The notes under the pieces are model-generated. The model worked only from the letters and a program-made list of their open reading frames with translations. It was not told where the DNA came from and searched no databases. Below are positions 1 through 8,637 of a stretch of DNA of 58,804 bases, piece after piece (positions within the stretch are counted from its first letter, which is position 1; each line of letters opens with the position of its first letter). Source of the DNA: Oceanospirillaceae bacterium ASP10-02a (GTDB taxonomy: Bacteria > Pseudomonadota > Gammaproteobacteria > Pseudomonadales > Balneatricaceae); contig CAJIZL010000021.1 in NCBI GenBank assembly GCA_905182035.1, forward strand, positions 1 to 58,804, written 5' to 3'. Both the position numbers and the translations under genes were made by a program.

Positions 1-834
1 CTTAAAGCTCAAGAGAGTGTCAAAAAACTTAAAATTGAGCAACAACGAAGTATAGAGACTAGCCGCATTGAAAATGAGGAGAAGACTCAGACTAGAGAAA
101 TTGAAAAGCGCAAAACTTTGCAGATAGAAGAGCATGATCGAGATCTAGTAGTCACCGAAAAATTGGTGCTGGTGTTAAAAGCTAATGAACTTAAAGAGCA
201 AGCCAGAGCACAAACAGAAATGGCATAAGAGCAAGTAGGATCAGCACGCGAAATTGAAATTGCCCAACGTAAAAAAGCGTTACACCTTATCCGAGCAGAA
301 CAAGAAGGAGAGAGTGAAGCTATTCAAATTACTACCGTCGCTAAAGCAGAAAAAGAAGCCTCCCAAGAACGCGAGCAGGCAGAAAAATTCACATCCTTGG
401 CAACTCAATTGCGCTATGAAGTCGATGCTGCGGGTAAGTTACTCCTTAATGACGCTGAAAATCAACGCAGTGACGCTAGTCGTCAGAGTGATCTGAAAAT
501 GCGTATAGCAGAAAATCTGGAGTCTATTATTCGTGAAGCTGTTAGACCCATGGAAAACATTGATGGCATTAAAATATATGAAGTCAATGGCTTGCCTGGT
601 ATTGGTGGTGGCCAAGGTGACTTCAATGCTGGTTCTGGCGGCTCGGGTGGTAATGGTACGGGTGGGAACTTGTCTGACTCTGTCGTGAATTCGGCCCTAA
701 GGTATCGTGCACAAGTACCATTTGTCGATAATTTGCTTAATGAAATAGGCATGTCGTCGAGCGAAATCGGTAATATCAAAAATATTCTAGGCGATTACAA
801 CAAGGCGCCAGATGCTTCTGATAAATCAAGCTAA
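1..834 (+). pseudogene. Flotillin-family protein, 3' part, interrupted by an in-frame stop
   Basis: Frame 1 is open from the first base and reads as a Glu/Lys/Arg-rich coiled coil. It hits TAA at 226-228, then continues in the same frame as flotillin-type coiled coil to TAA at 832-834. The second part has the usual flotillin C-terminus: a segment around RYEVDAAGK, then IREAVRPMENIDGIKIYEV, a Gly/Ser-rich linker (about 600-670) and SALRYRAQVPFVDNLL. Flotillins are membrane-anchored SPFH proteins that form microdomain scaffolds. The SPFH half lies outside the window. No shift of frame is needed to join the parts, so a single nonsense change (or base-call error) explains the break. A TTG at 397 could restart a 145-residue tail, but without a clear ribosome site. 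Family identity is confident; loss of function is inferred. Confidence 0.75.
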
Positions 835-890
835 TGCGCTGGTAACGAAGATGGTTAACTTACACGTAGCTAAACAATGGGATGGGCACT

Positions 891-2774
891 ATGTCTGAAT
901 ATTCTATTTGGATATTTATTTGTTTCTTTACCTATTGGGCGTACTGCTTCTTTTGGGGCTTGAGATCTGCTCGTAGAACACGATCTGCAGAAGATTATTT
1001 TCTTGCGAACCGAACTCTTTCTCCATGGGTGTTCGCTATTGCTAGCACTGGTATAGCGTATGGAGGATGGGCTTTTTACGTCTATCCAACACTGGTGTCC
1101 CGCGATGGTTTGGCATTTGCCAATACTTCATTTTATGCGGTTGTTGCATGTGTTGGTGGCATGTTCTTGCTCAAACGCCAATGGTTATTGGGGCGCAAAT
1201 TTGGATATTTTACCAGTGCCGAACTATTGAGTAATTATTTTGGTGGCGATCTAATTCGTTACATAAACGTAATTATTGCTCTGCTTTTTGGCATTCCGTT
1301 CGTTGCAATGTTAATGGGTGCATCAGGTTCTCTTGTGAGCCATCTTACGGACGATATGGTTTCACGGACAACTGCGATGTGGTACTTAACTGCAATCGTG
1401 CTTCTTTATAGCGTCATGGGAGGCCTGCAAGCGGTAATGAAAGTAGCCGTTGTGCAAACGGTATTGCTATGTATTGGTTTGGTGTTACTAGGATTATTGG
1501 CTCTTGATCAAATGGGAGGTTTTGATTTATTAAATCAAGGTTTAGCCAACCTTATTGGTACGGAACACAGCTATTTAGGCACGACTTCGGGTATGGGAGG
1601 TGGAAATTACGATGGTTATCTAGCCTTGCCAGGTGTCATTCAATGGACCAGTGGTATAGGTTTTGAAGTACCTATTGGGGGGCCATGGACAGCCATCATG
1701 GGACTTACTTTTCTTCTTTCTGTCATCGGCATTCAAGCCTCTCCGGCATTTACTATGCTGGTATTTTCTAGCCATTCTGTGCGTGGTTTTGCACTTCACC
1801 AAACGTGGGGAAGTGCATGTTTGATAGGATTTTTACTGTTATTTTTTGGCACCATTATTGGGCTTAGTGGCCACTTATTAGAGGCGACAAAAAACTTACA
1901 TCATAGCCAAACAATCTCCGAAATAATTTTACTAACGACCGAGCAAATGCCTTGGCTAGCTGGCCTATTAACGGTCTGCTTAGTAGCTGCATTGCAGGCC
2001 ACAGGGGCAGGCTTTTTATCCACTACAGGTAATATATTAAGCCGAGACATCTATCTGGCAAAACTAAACCCAAAGGCAACAGATAAACAACAAATAAAAG
2101 TCGCTCGAATAGCGACCCTAATTGTGTTTTTAGCAGCCATGTTATTGGCATCTTGGTCTATGGAAGCTGTGCTTGTGTTTAGCAGTTTGGCCTTGGCGGC
2201 AAGCTTGCAACTATGGCCCGCATTATTAGCCGCAACCTGGTTGCCTCGATGGAATAGACAGGCGGTTATTAGTGGTTTAGTTCTGGGGTTAATTGCAGTC
2301 GTCTTGACAGAGCCATTAGGCCAAAAGTTAGCGGTGGGTTCCTTGCCATGGGGTGCTTGGCCATGGACTGTTCACTCTGGAGCATGGGGATTATTCTTTA
2401 ACATTAGTACATGTTTACTTGTTTCATTGCTTAGCAGTGAAGATACCCAAAAAGATCATCGCCAAAAGTTCCACAATTATTTAATCAGTCAAGATGCACC
2501 CCTAGGAAACGATCGATGGGAAAAGCCCTTAGCCGGTGTATTTATTATAGCGTGGCTATTTTTTGCGGTGGGTCCAGGCTCTGTGTTGGGTAACTTCGCT
2601 TTTGGCGCGCCAGATGCAGGGTTTGAGAATTGGACATTTGGAATGCCTTCATTGTGGGCGTGGCAAGTTATTTGGTGGGCCCTAGGGGTAGGTATGATTT
2701 GGTTTTTAGCGAATAAGTTAAGGCTCTCTAGCCACACAGAAATGGAGACACCTGATTCACTTGAACTTACATAA
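891..2774 (+). CDS. Sodium:solute symporter (SSS family)
   Basis: A protein of about 627 residues with some 13-14 hydrophobic segments, typical of the sodium:solute symporter family that couples Na+ entry to uptake of sugars, amino acids, acetate or similar solutes. Family marks are the N-terminal RSARRTRSAEDYFLANRTL loop and the central helix with GAGFLSTTGNILSRDIY. An earlier in-frame ATG exists at 882, but the purine-rich GGGATGGG before 891 and the usual family N-terminus favour 891. It lies 49 bases before the dimethylformamidase large-subunit gene on the same strand and is probably co-transcribed. This suggests it imports the amide substrate or a related compound. The substrate cannot be read from the sequence. 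Confidence 0.8.
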   Translation: MSEYSIWIFICFFTYWAYCFFWGLRSARRTRSAEDYFLANRTLSPWVFAIASTGIAYGGWAFYVYPTLVSRDGLAFANTSFYAVVACVGGMFLLKRQWLLGRKFGYFTSAELLSNYFGGDLIRYINVIIALLFGIPFVAMLMGASGSLVSHLTDDMVSRTTAMWYLTAIVLLYSVMGGLQAVMKVAVVQTVLLCIGLVLLGLLALDQMGGFDLLNQGLANLIGTEHSYLGTTSGMGGGNYDGYLALPGVIQWTSGIGFEVPIGGPWTAIMGLTFLLSVIGIQASPAFTMLVFSSHSVRGFALHQTWGSACLIGFLLLFFGTIIGLSGHLLEATKNLHHSQTISEIILLTTEQMPWLAGLLTVCLVAALQATGAGFLSTTGNILSRDIYLAKLNPKATDKQQIKVARIATLIVFLAAMLLASWSMEAVLVFSSLALAASLQLWPALLAATWLPRWNRQAVISGLVLGLIAVVLTEPLGQKLAVGSLPWGAWPWTVHSGAWGLFFNISTCLLVSLLSSEDTQKDHRQKFHNYLISQDAPLGNDRWEKPLAGVFIIAWLFFAVGPGSVLGNFAFGAPDAGFENWTFGMPSLWAWQVIWWALGVGMIWFLANKLRLSSHTEMETPDSLELT

Positions 2775-2823
2775 TTTAGTTAACTCCTGAACTTAATATC
2801 AAAATAAAACGCGTGAGGAAAAT

Positions 2824-5181
2824 ATGTTAAAAATTACTGGTTATAGCGACAAATACTCTATCTGCCCAGGTGACGACATCAAGTTTTACATTAATTCTGA
2901 ATATGATGAGGTGTATGACTCTCAAATTGTTCGCCTAATTCATGGCGACACTAATCCAGAAGGTCCGGGTTACAAGGAAGAAGAAATTGGTGCTTTATGT
3001 AATAAAAGCTATACAGGCAGAAATCAGCGCATTCATGGAGGATCATACATTGTCGTGCCACAAGATGACCGTTTGAATGTAGAAAGCTTTACTGTACAGT
3101 GCTATATATTTCCGACCACCCCAGATAAAGGCCGCCAAGGTATCATAACTAAGTGGGTTGAAACCACTGGCAGTGGTTATGGTTTATTTATTAATGAAGC
3201 GGGTTGTCTGGCTGCAGAAATAGGCGATGGCAGTGGCATGGTGACTCGCCTGTCAAGTGACAAAGTCCTTTTGCGTAAGGTCTGGTATTTAGCAGCTTTA
3301 AGCTATGATGCACGTACCGGTCGTGTGACCTTGTACCAAGAACCTGTGGTCACCGCAACTAATGGTGGCTTAGGTCAAGCAATATTGAATCCTTCAGAAG
3401 ATACAACCGCTACGGTTGAGTCTAATAGTAGCGTGCGCCCAGCAATTAACGATGCTCCTTTACTTATGGGAGCAAGTACCCTTATAGAACGCTGTGGACG
3501 CAGTATTTTTGGTGCACACTTCAAAGAAGCAACCTCACCAGTTGACTTACCTGAGCAAGCTAACTTATATAATGGCAAAATTGATCGCCCTAGACTATGC
3601 AGTAAAGCCTTGTCAAAAGCCGAGATTGAATCCTTGGCGCGGGGTTTCCAAACCTGTGCAGCAGAGCTAAGACACTATGTCGTTGGTGCGTGGGACTTTC
3701 ATGCTAACATTACCAATAACATTGCTTCCACTTACATAATAGATGTCTCTACCTCGCGTCTGAATGGTCATATTATTAATATGCCTTGTAGAGGCATGAC
3801 TGGTTTCAACTGGACGGGAGACGAGATTGTTTATCATCATAAGCCTGAAGAATATGGAGCCATTCACTTCCATGATGACGACATTGATGATGCCCGTTGG
3901 GATGTTGATTTTACCTACACCGTACCGGATAACCTAAAGAGTGGCATTTATGCAGCTCGTTTGCGGATTGGGGGTGTTGATTCCCCAGAGACAGAGGACT
4001 ACGTGCCCTTTGTTGTGCGGCCACCCAAAGGCAAGACGACGTCTAAATTGGCATTTATTTTGCCTACTAATAGCTATATGGCTTACTCCAACGATAACTT
4101 AGCAACCAACTGTGTGGTGGCCGAACTATTAGCCGGAAAAGTGCCTGTAATGACTGCCTCAGATTTGTATCTAAACGAGCACCGTGAGTATGGTCTCTCC
4201 ACATATTCACTACATTCAGATGGCAGTGGTGTGGCCTATTCATCTCGATTACGACCGATTTTGAACATGCGGCCTAAATACCGGCATTGGTTATCGCCTT
4301 CATTGTGGCAGCTCAATGGAGACCTTCATTTGGTCGATTGGCTAGAAGAAAAGAACTTTGATTTTGATATTCATACAGATGAAGACTTGCATCGAGAAGG
4401 CGTAGGTTTACTCAATAAGTATCAGACTGTGCTGACCGGGAGCCACCCTGAATACACCTCGGAAAAAATGTTCGCAGCCTATGAACAATATCAGCAAGAT
4501 GGAGGTCGCTGGCTGTACCTCGGTGCCAATGGCTTTTACTGGTGTAGTGAATATCATCCAGATAATAGTAATATTATCGAAGTTCGTAAGGGTGAAGCTG
4601 GGACCCGAGCATGGACAGCCAACCCTGGGGAGTATAACAATGCCTTCGATGGAAAGTATGGCGGCATGTGGCGTGCCAGAGGCCGTATCCCAAGTAAATT
4701 ATGTGGTTTAACCTTTACAGCTTACGGATTTGATGTGTCTTCTTACTATGTTCGTGACAAAGACAGTGAGAGGCCTGAAACAGCCTGGATAATGGATGGG
4801 GTTGGCAATGGTGAACGTATAGGTGACTTTGGGCTAGTGGGTGGTGGAGCCGCAGGTCTGGAGTTGGATCGCTATGACCTAGAATTTGGTACGCCCCATG
4901 AGGCCTATCTACTAGCTCACTCTGAGGCCCACACTAACTTGATGCTCCAAGTTAATGAAGAAATTCATTTCTCAGTTCGAGGATATCACGGCAGTGGTAC
5001 TGAGAATCCAATGGTGAGGGCGGACATGATTTATTACAAAACACCCAATAATGGTGCCTTGTTTGCTCCAGGATCATTATCTTGGTGTGGCAGTTTGTCC
5101 CACAATAACTATAACAATAATGTTTCAAAAATTACGGAAAATGCGATTCGTGGATTTTTGAAAGATGAAGAGTTGCCTTAG
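2824..5181 (+). CDS. N,N-dimethylformamidase large (beta) subunit
   Basis: 785 residues, close to the large chain of Paracoccus/Alcaligenes dimethylformamidase (about 760). Those enzymes hydrolyse N,N-dimethylformamide to dimethylamine and formate as an alpha2-beta2 unit. Residues about 60-290 look like a LamG/concanavalin-type beta-sandwich; the rest is the catalytic domain. The Paracoccus enzyme binds mononuclear iron through two tyrosines and one glutamate. Spacing suggests the equivalents here are Tyr421 (in NSYMAYSND), Tyr461 (in STYSLHSDGSG) and Glu543 (in GSHPEY), with His541 beside the last. This mapping is from memory and needs an alignment. GAGGAAA before the ATG is a good ribosome site. 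Gene order is large subunit first, followed by two small-subunit genes, whereas described dmfA1A2 loci have the small subunit first. Related marine enzymes could act on other N-formyl or N-alkyl amides. Confidence 0.82.
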   Translation: MLKITGYSDKYSICPGDDIKFYINSEYDEVYDSQIVRLIHGDTNPEGPGYKEEEIGALCNKSYTGRNQRIHGGSYIVVPQDDRLNVESFTVQCYIFPTTPDKGRQGIITKWVETTGSGYGLFINEAGCLAAEIGDGSGMVTRLSSDKVLLRKVWYLAALSYDARTGRVTLYQEPVVTATNGGLGQAILNPSEDTTATVESNSSVRPAINDAPLLMGASTLIERCGRSIFGAHFKEATSPVDLPEQANLYNGKIDRPRLCSKALSKAEIESLARGFQTCAAELRHYVVGAWDFHANITNNIASTYIIDVSTSRLNGHIINMPCRGMTGFNWTGDEIVYHHKPEEYGAIHFHDDDIDDARWDVDFTYTVPDNLKSGIYAARLRIGGVDSPETEDYVPFVVRPPKGKTTSKLAFILPTNSYMAYSNDNLATNCVVAELLAGKVPVMTASDLYLNEHREYGLSTYSLHSDGSGVAYSSRLRPILNMRPKYRHWLSPSLWQLNGDLHLVDWLEEKNFDFDIHTDEDLHREGVGLLNKYQTVLTGSHPEYTSEKMFAAYEQYQQDGGRWLYLGANGFYWCSEYHPDNSNIIEVRKGEAGTRAWTANPGEYNNAFDGKYGGMWRARGRIPSKLCGLTFTAYGFDVSSYYVRDKDSERPETAWIMDGVGNGERIGDFGLVGGGAAGLELDRYDLEFGTPHEAYLLAHSEAHTNLMLQVNEEIHFSVRGYHGSGTENPMVRADMIYYKTPNNGALFAPGSLSWCGSLSHNNYNNNVSKITENAIRGFLKDEELP

Positions 5182-5203
5182 ATCAAATAGTAGGAGAAAG
5201 ATT

Positions 5204-5572
5204 ATGAATATGTCAGATTCAAACAATATGATTGAACCTCCAGTGGGTAAAGCAATGTTGGGCACCAGTAATATTGAGCCCAATGCACTGGAAAAACAAC
5301 TAATCAATAGTTTAGATGAAGATAAGGTCGATGACCTGTCCAAGTGTTTATTCACCCTTAACAACCGACGCTACGGACCCATAGCGGGGGCCTATGTTGT
5401 TGTCTGCACTGAGGCAGGTGAGCAATGGTGTGTTGGGCAGTTAAATGCAGACCGAGCTAAACCCGTTATTTTGTTTGAGAATAAAGTGTTTTCAAACCCA
5501 GAGGATGCTCAAATAGAAGCACAAAATCTAAAATTGCGGCGTGGCGAATCTACGCCTTGCCGCAACCATTAA
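5204..5572 (+). CDS. N,N-dimethylformamidase small (alpha) subunit, copy 1
   Basis: 122 residues, near the roughly 130-residue light chain of dimethylformamidase. The start is taken at 5204 because TAGGAGAAAG lies just before it; the frame is open from 5165, inside the large-subunit gene. The conserved-looking half is residues about 50-110: GPIAGAYVVVC, a WCVGQL strand, then a KPVILFENKVFSNPEDA helix entry. The same pattern recurs in the next gene. It follows the large-subunit stop by 22 bases and ends 31 bases before the next start, so the three genes form one operon. Assignment rests on size, context and family resemblance. Confidence 0.65.
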   Translation: MNMSDSNNMIEPPVGKAMLGTSNIEPNALEKQLINSLDEDKVDDLSKCLFTLNNRRYGPIAGAYVVVCTEAGEQWCVGQLNADRAKPVILFENKVFSNPEDAQIEAQNLKLRRGESTPCRNH

Positions 5573-5603
5573 CCAGACTATTAGTACAGCCAGAGGAATT
5601 TCT

Positions 5604-6011
5604 ATGTTAAATCAACCAAAGGGTGTTGCCGCCAATGAGTCCTATGAGGGCGCAGATGATCATATGACGCGAACTTATGTTATGCCTTTGTTGTTCGATG
5701 ACCAAACTCGAAGACGCTTAATTGCTGAGCATAAGGCAAGCCCAGTAGGTAATGCTCCCACGGCGAACAAACAAGCTGTTGAACACAGCCATGATTTGCG
5801 CACCGTGCTAGATAAAATGCGTCGACACCCTATGGCGGGTAAATATGTGACCGTATGTGTGCGGATGTTCGCAGAATACAAAATCGGTCGTGTTACGGGT
5901 GTGAGAGGGGAGCCAGTAGAAATGTTTGATGGCGTTTTTTCTTCTGAAGAAGCCTGTGAACATGCTATTTTTTTGATGCGTATTAATGATTTGATGCGCA
6001 AATATGGTTGA
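5604..6011 (+). CDS. N,N-dimethylformamidase small-subunit paralogue, copy 2
   Basis: 135 residues from the ATG at 5604, which has AGAGGAA eight bases upstream. The open frame reaches back to 5541 over the end of copy 1, but without a ribosome site. The C-terminal half repeats the layout of copy 1: MAGKYVTVCVR, then YKIGRVTG, then EPVEMFDGVFSSEEACEHA. This marks the two proteins as diverged paralogues. The N-terminal half (RTYVMPLLFDDQTRRRLIAEH) has no match in copy 1. Light chains of characterised dimethylformamidases are a single gene product, so a second one is unusual. It could give a mixed alpha-alpha'-beta2 enzyme, an alternative light chain for another substrate, or a regulatory form. 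Confidence 0.6.
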   Translation: MLNQPKGVAANESYEGADDHMTRTYVMPLLFDDQTRRRLIAEHKASPVGNAPTANKQAVEHSHDLRTVLDKMRRHPMAGKYVTVCVRMFAEYKIGRVTGVRGEPVEMFDGVFSSEEACEHAIFLMRINDLMRKYG

Positions 6012-6444
6012 CATATCTAAGCCGGAAAATGGGTAACTAAGCTTCTGACCAATAGCTTGTTGGTATGAGTAGTCGCAGGGTTCATGTTATGAAAAGCCAT
6101 AAACGTAGCTTTTTATTAATGTTGCAAACTCAGGTAATTGGTTTAACGGTCAGTTTAAAGTTAAAAATATACTGCCTAAACTAAGACCTACAAATAGCTC
6201 TGTTACGCTTTTTTGGTGGGGGCTTACGCGTATTTAATCACGGGTAGTTTTTTAGATGTGCTTTCAAAATTGACCTAAAAGATTTTACCAGGGTGAAAAG
6301 AAGTATTAGGCACAATGGGTAAGAGGTTTAAGAGCCCTTAGGCACCAATGAAATCTACAGCTAACTCAATCGGACCTCACCAATCGATGACGGCATAGAA
6401 TGACAAAGGTTTCTGCCTCAAAATAATAAAGGGAATCTAGCATT
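6012..6444 (+). other. Intergenic region with no recognised gene
   Basis: 433 bases between the dimethylformamidase operon and the alcohol dehydrogenase gene. The only ATG-started frames are very short (for example 31 codons from about 6088) and lack homology or ribosome sites. No strong hairpin with a T-run was seen. The end holds AAGGGAAT, the ribosome site for the next gene. Confidence 0.5.
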
Positions 6445-7593
6445 ATGCAAATATCACACTTTAAGTCTGCTCATAAAATCATTACTGGTTATGGTGCTGT
6501 ATCTCAAATAAAGGAGCAGATAACCCATTTAGGCATCAGTCAACCTTTTATTATTACCGATCAGGGCGTCGTTCAATCGGGCACACTTAAAACGGTAACT
6601 AAGTTCCTTTCAGATTTTAAATTCGGTATTTACGATAAGGTAAAGCCTGAACCTGAACCTGATGTTGTGCTTGATTGTAGACACCAATTTAGTTCGGGTG
6701 ATTATGACGGTATTATTGCCGTAGGCGGCGGCAGTGTGATTGATATTGCAAAGTGTGTTGCTGTCTATGATGAAAAACTAGGGCCACTGGAAAATTTATT
6801 TGGTGAAAATACTATTACTGCTCGATCTATTCCTTTAATAGCCCTACCAACCACTGCGGGTACAGGGTCAGAGGTTACCAACATTGCCATACTGTCTGAC
6901 ACTAGCGCTCAAGTAAAAAAGGGCATTGTGAGTGACTTTTTACTTCCAGACATTGCCATAATTGCCCCCGAAATGACCATTTACTGCCCACCCTCTGTCA
7001 CGGCTGCCAGTGGTGTAGATGCATTAGTGCATGCGATAGAAGCCTATTTATCTAATTTTTCCAGTCCTATTACAGATGCCTTAGCCATAAAAGCTATGGA
7101 GCTAATTTCTCTGGCTTTACCTAAGGCCTACTGTAAACCAGATAACATGCAAGCGCGCGAGGATATGTCCACTGGCAGTTTATTGGCGGGTATGGCCTTT
7201 GGTAATGCCGGCGTTGGCGCCGTTCATGCGCTTGCTTACCCTCTTGGAGGGCGCTTCCATATTTCCCATGGCGTGAGTAATGCGCTATTGCTACCCCATG
7301 TAATGGAGTACAACAAAGTAGCTTGCCTCGAAAAATTTACCCCCATTGCGAAGGCTTTTGGCTTGCCTATAGAGCAAAAGTCTCATCAATATTCAGCAGA
7401 CTGTGTCATTGAATTTCTGCACCAGTTATGCCATGACGTTAATATACCCAGATCATTGCAAAAGCTCGACATTCCTCAGGACGCAATTCCAGAACTCGCC
7501 CGTGAAGCTATAAAAGTAGAACGTTTGTTGCGCAATAATCCGCGCAAGTTAACATTAGTAGAGATTGAATCTATCTACCAAGCGGCTTATTAA
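6445..7593 (+). CDS. Iron-containing alcohol dehydrogenase (FucO/AdhB/BlcB-like)
   Basis: 382 residues, the usual length for group III Fe-dependent alcohol dehydrogenases, which interconvert alcohols and aldehydes with NAD(P). The nucleotide motif GGGSVID is at 94-100. The four metal ligands appear as Asp192, His196 (GVDALVH), His261 and His275, with the spacing known from FucO (D196, H200, H263, H277). AGGGAAT precedes the ATG. It is followed 135 bases later by a lactonase-like gene. In Agrobacterium the pair BlcB (attL, this family) and BlcC (attM lactonase) converts gamma-butyrolactone through 4-hydroxybutyrate to succinate semialdehyde, so a 4-hydroxybutyrate dehydrogenase role is a reasonable guess. 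A formaldehyde or methanol role is also possible given the one-carbon setting. Confidence 0.85.
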   Translation: MQISHFKSAHKIITGYGAVSQIKEQITHLGISQPFIITDQGVVQSGTLKTVTKFLSDFKFGIYDKVKPEPEPDVVLDCRHQFSSGDYDGIIAVGGGSVIDIAKCVAVYDEKLGPLENLFGENTITARSIPLIALPTTAGTGSEVTNIAILSDTSAQVKKGIVSDFLLPDIAIIAPEMTIYCPPSVTAASGVDALVHAIEAYLSNFSSPITDALAIKAMELISLALPKAYCKPDNMQAREDMSTGSLLAGMAFGNAGVGAVHALAYPLGGRFHISHGVSNALLLPHVMEYNKVACLEKFTPIAKAFGLPIEQKSHQYSADCVIEFLHQLCHDVNIPRSLQKLDIPQDAIPELAREAIKVERLLRNNPRKLTLVEIESIYQAAY

Positions 7594-7728
7594 AGGACCT
7601 TTTAAAACAGTTAAAAAGTCCCTTTAACAGGTGTCAATGCTCTGCTTGGGTTAAGCCTGAGCAGGTCTGCAAGTTAATGTTGTCACGCTTAATAATGTGG
7701 CAAATAAGGTTAATAAGGAGAGTATATT

Positions 7729-8490
7729 TTGAGCGTAAAGTTGTATGCAATGACGTGTGGTTGGTTATCTTCGGACTTGGACATGATGCTTGCAGGTAAG
7801 GTAGGAAAAATTCATTTTCCTGTACCCGCCTACTTAATTGACCATCCTCGAGGACTTGTCTTGTTCGATACTGGTTTGCACCCACAGTGCCAGCATGATG
7901 TGCGAGGACGCATTGGATTTTTGGCCGATTTTTTTCAAGTACATTTTCGAACGGGTGAGGATATACGCTCTCGATTGGAAGCGCTGGATGTAGATGCTGA
8001 TAAAATAAGATATGTGGTCAACTCTCATCTGCACTTTGATCATACAGGTGGCAATGTAATGGTACCCAACGCCAAAATCATTATTCAAAAACGAGAGTGG
8101 GAAGCGGGCCATACGCCAGAGTTTATTAAAGAGAACGGCTATATTCTGAAGGATTACGACCATGGTCACCTCATTCAAAAAGTTAATGGCGAGCACGACT
8201 TGTTTGGAGATGGGAGAATCGTAACCATTCCAACCTTTGGCCATACTCCTGGGCATCAGTCGTTAAAAGTTCGGCTGGATTCGGGTGATGTTGTGCTATC
8301 AGCTGATGCTTGTTATCTGAAAGAAACTCTGACCAATCTGCACTTGCCTCGCTTAGTACATAATCGTGGTGAAATGCTCAATTCCATTTTGTTGTTACGA
8401 AAACTGCAAAGGGCGGGTGCAAAAATAATATATGGCCACGATCCAGCATTTTGGGCCACATTACCCCAAGCACCTGAGTGCGTTGTATAG
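7729..8490 (+). CDS. Metallo-beta-lactamase-fold lactonase (AttM/BlcC/AiiB-like)
   Basis: 253 residues. The zinc motif HLHFDH is at 100-105, with His172 in FGHTPGH, Asp193 in LSADACY and His237 in YGHDP. This is the full dinuclear-zinc ligand set of the lactonase branch of the superfamily (gamma-butyrolactone and N-acyl homoserine lactone hydrolases). No signal peptide is seen, so it is probably cytoplasmic. The start is TTG, supported by ATAAGGAG eight bases upstream; no ATG gives a better ribosome site. It follows the iron alcohol dehydrogenase, matching the blcB-blcC pairing. The substrate may be gamma-butyrolactone, a homoserine lactone or another ester, which the sequence does not decide. 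Confidence 0.78.
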   Translation: MSVKLYAMTCGWLSSDLDMMLAGKVGKIHFPVPAYLIDHPRGLVLFDTGLHPQCQHDVRGRIGFLADFFQVHFRTGEDIRSRLEALDVDADKIRYVVNSHLHFDHTGGNVMVPNAKIIIQKREWEAGHTPEFIKENGYILKDYDHGHLIQKVNGEHDLFGDGRIVTIPTFGHTPGHQSLKVRLDSGDVVLSADACYLKETLTNLHLPRLVHNRGEMLNSILLLRKLQRAGAKIIYGHDPAFWATLPQAPECVV

Positions 8491-8637
8491 TTTTATTAGA
8501 CATAAAGGCATTGCTTGGTCTATCAGGGTTGGATTAGTCCCTTAAATACTCTAAAAGGATAGCTTTACGGCAGATCAAGCTGTGCATAAAAAAGCTGACT
8601 TGACGCCACCTATTGTCTATCTTATCCCCACCTTTCA

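Noticed and set aside
483-779. Open frame on the minus strand inside the flotillin tail
   Set aside because: Shadow of the Gly/Ser-rich flotillin coding sequence with no ribosome site.
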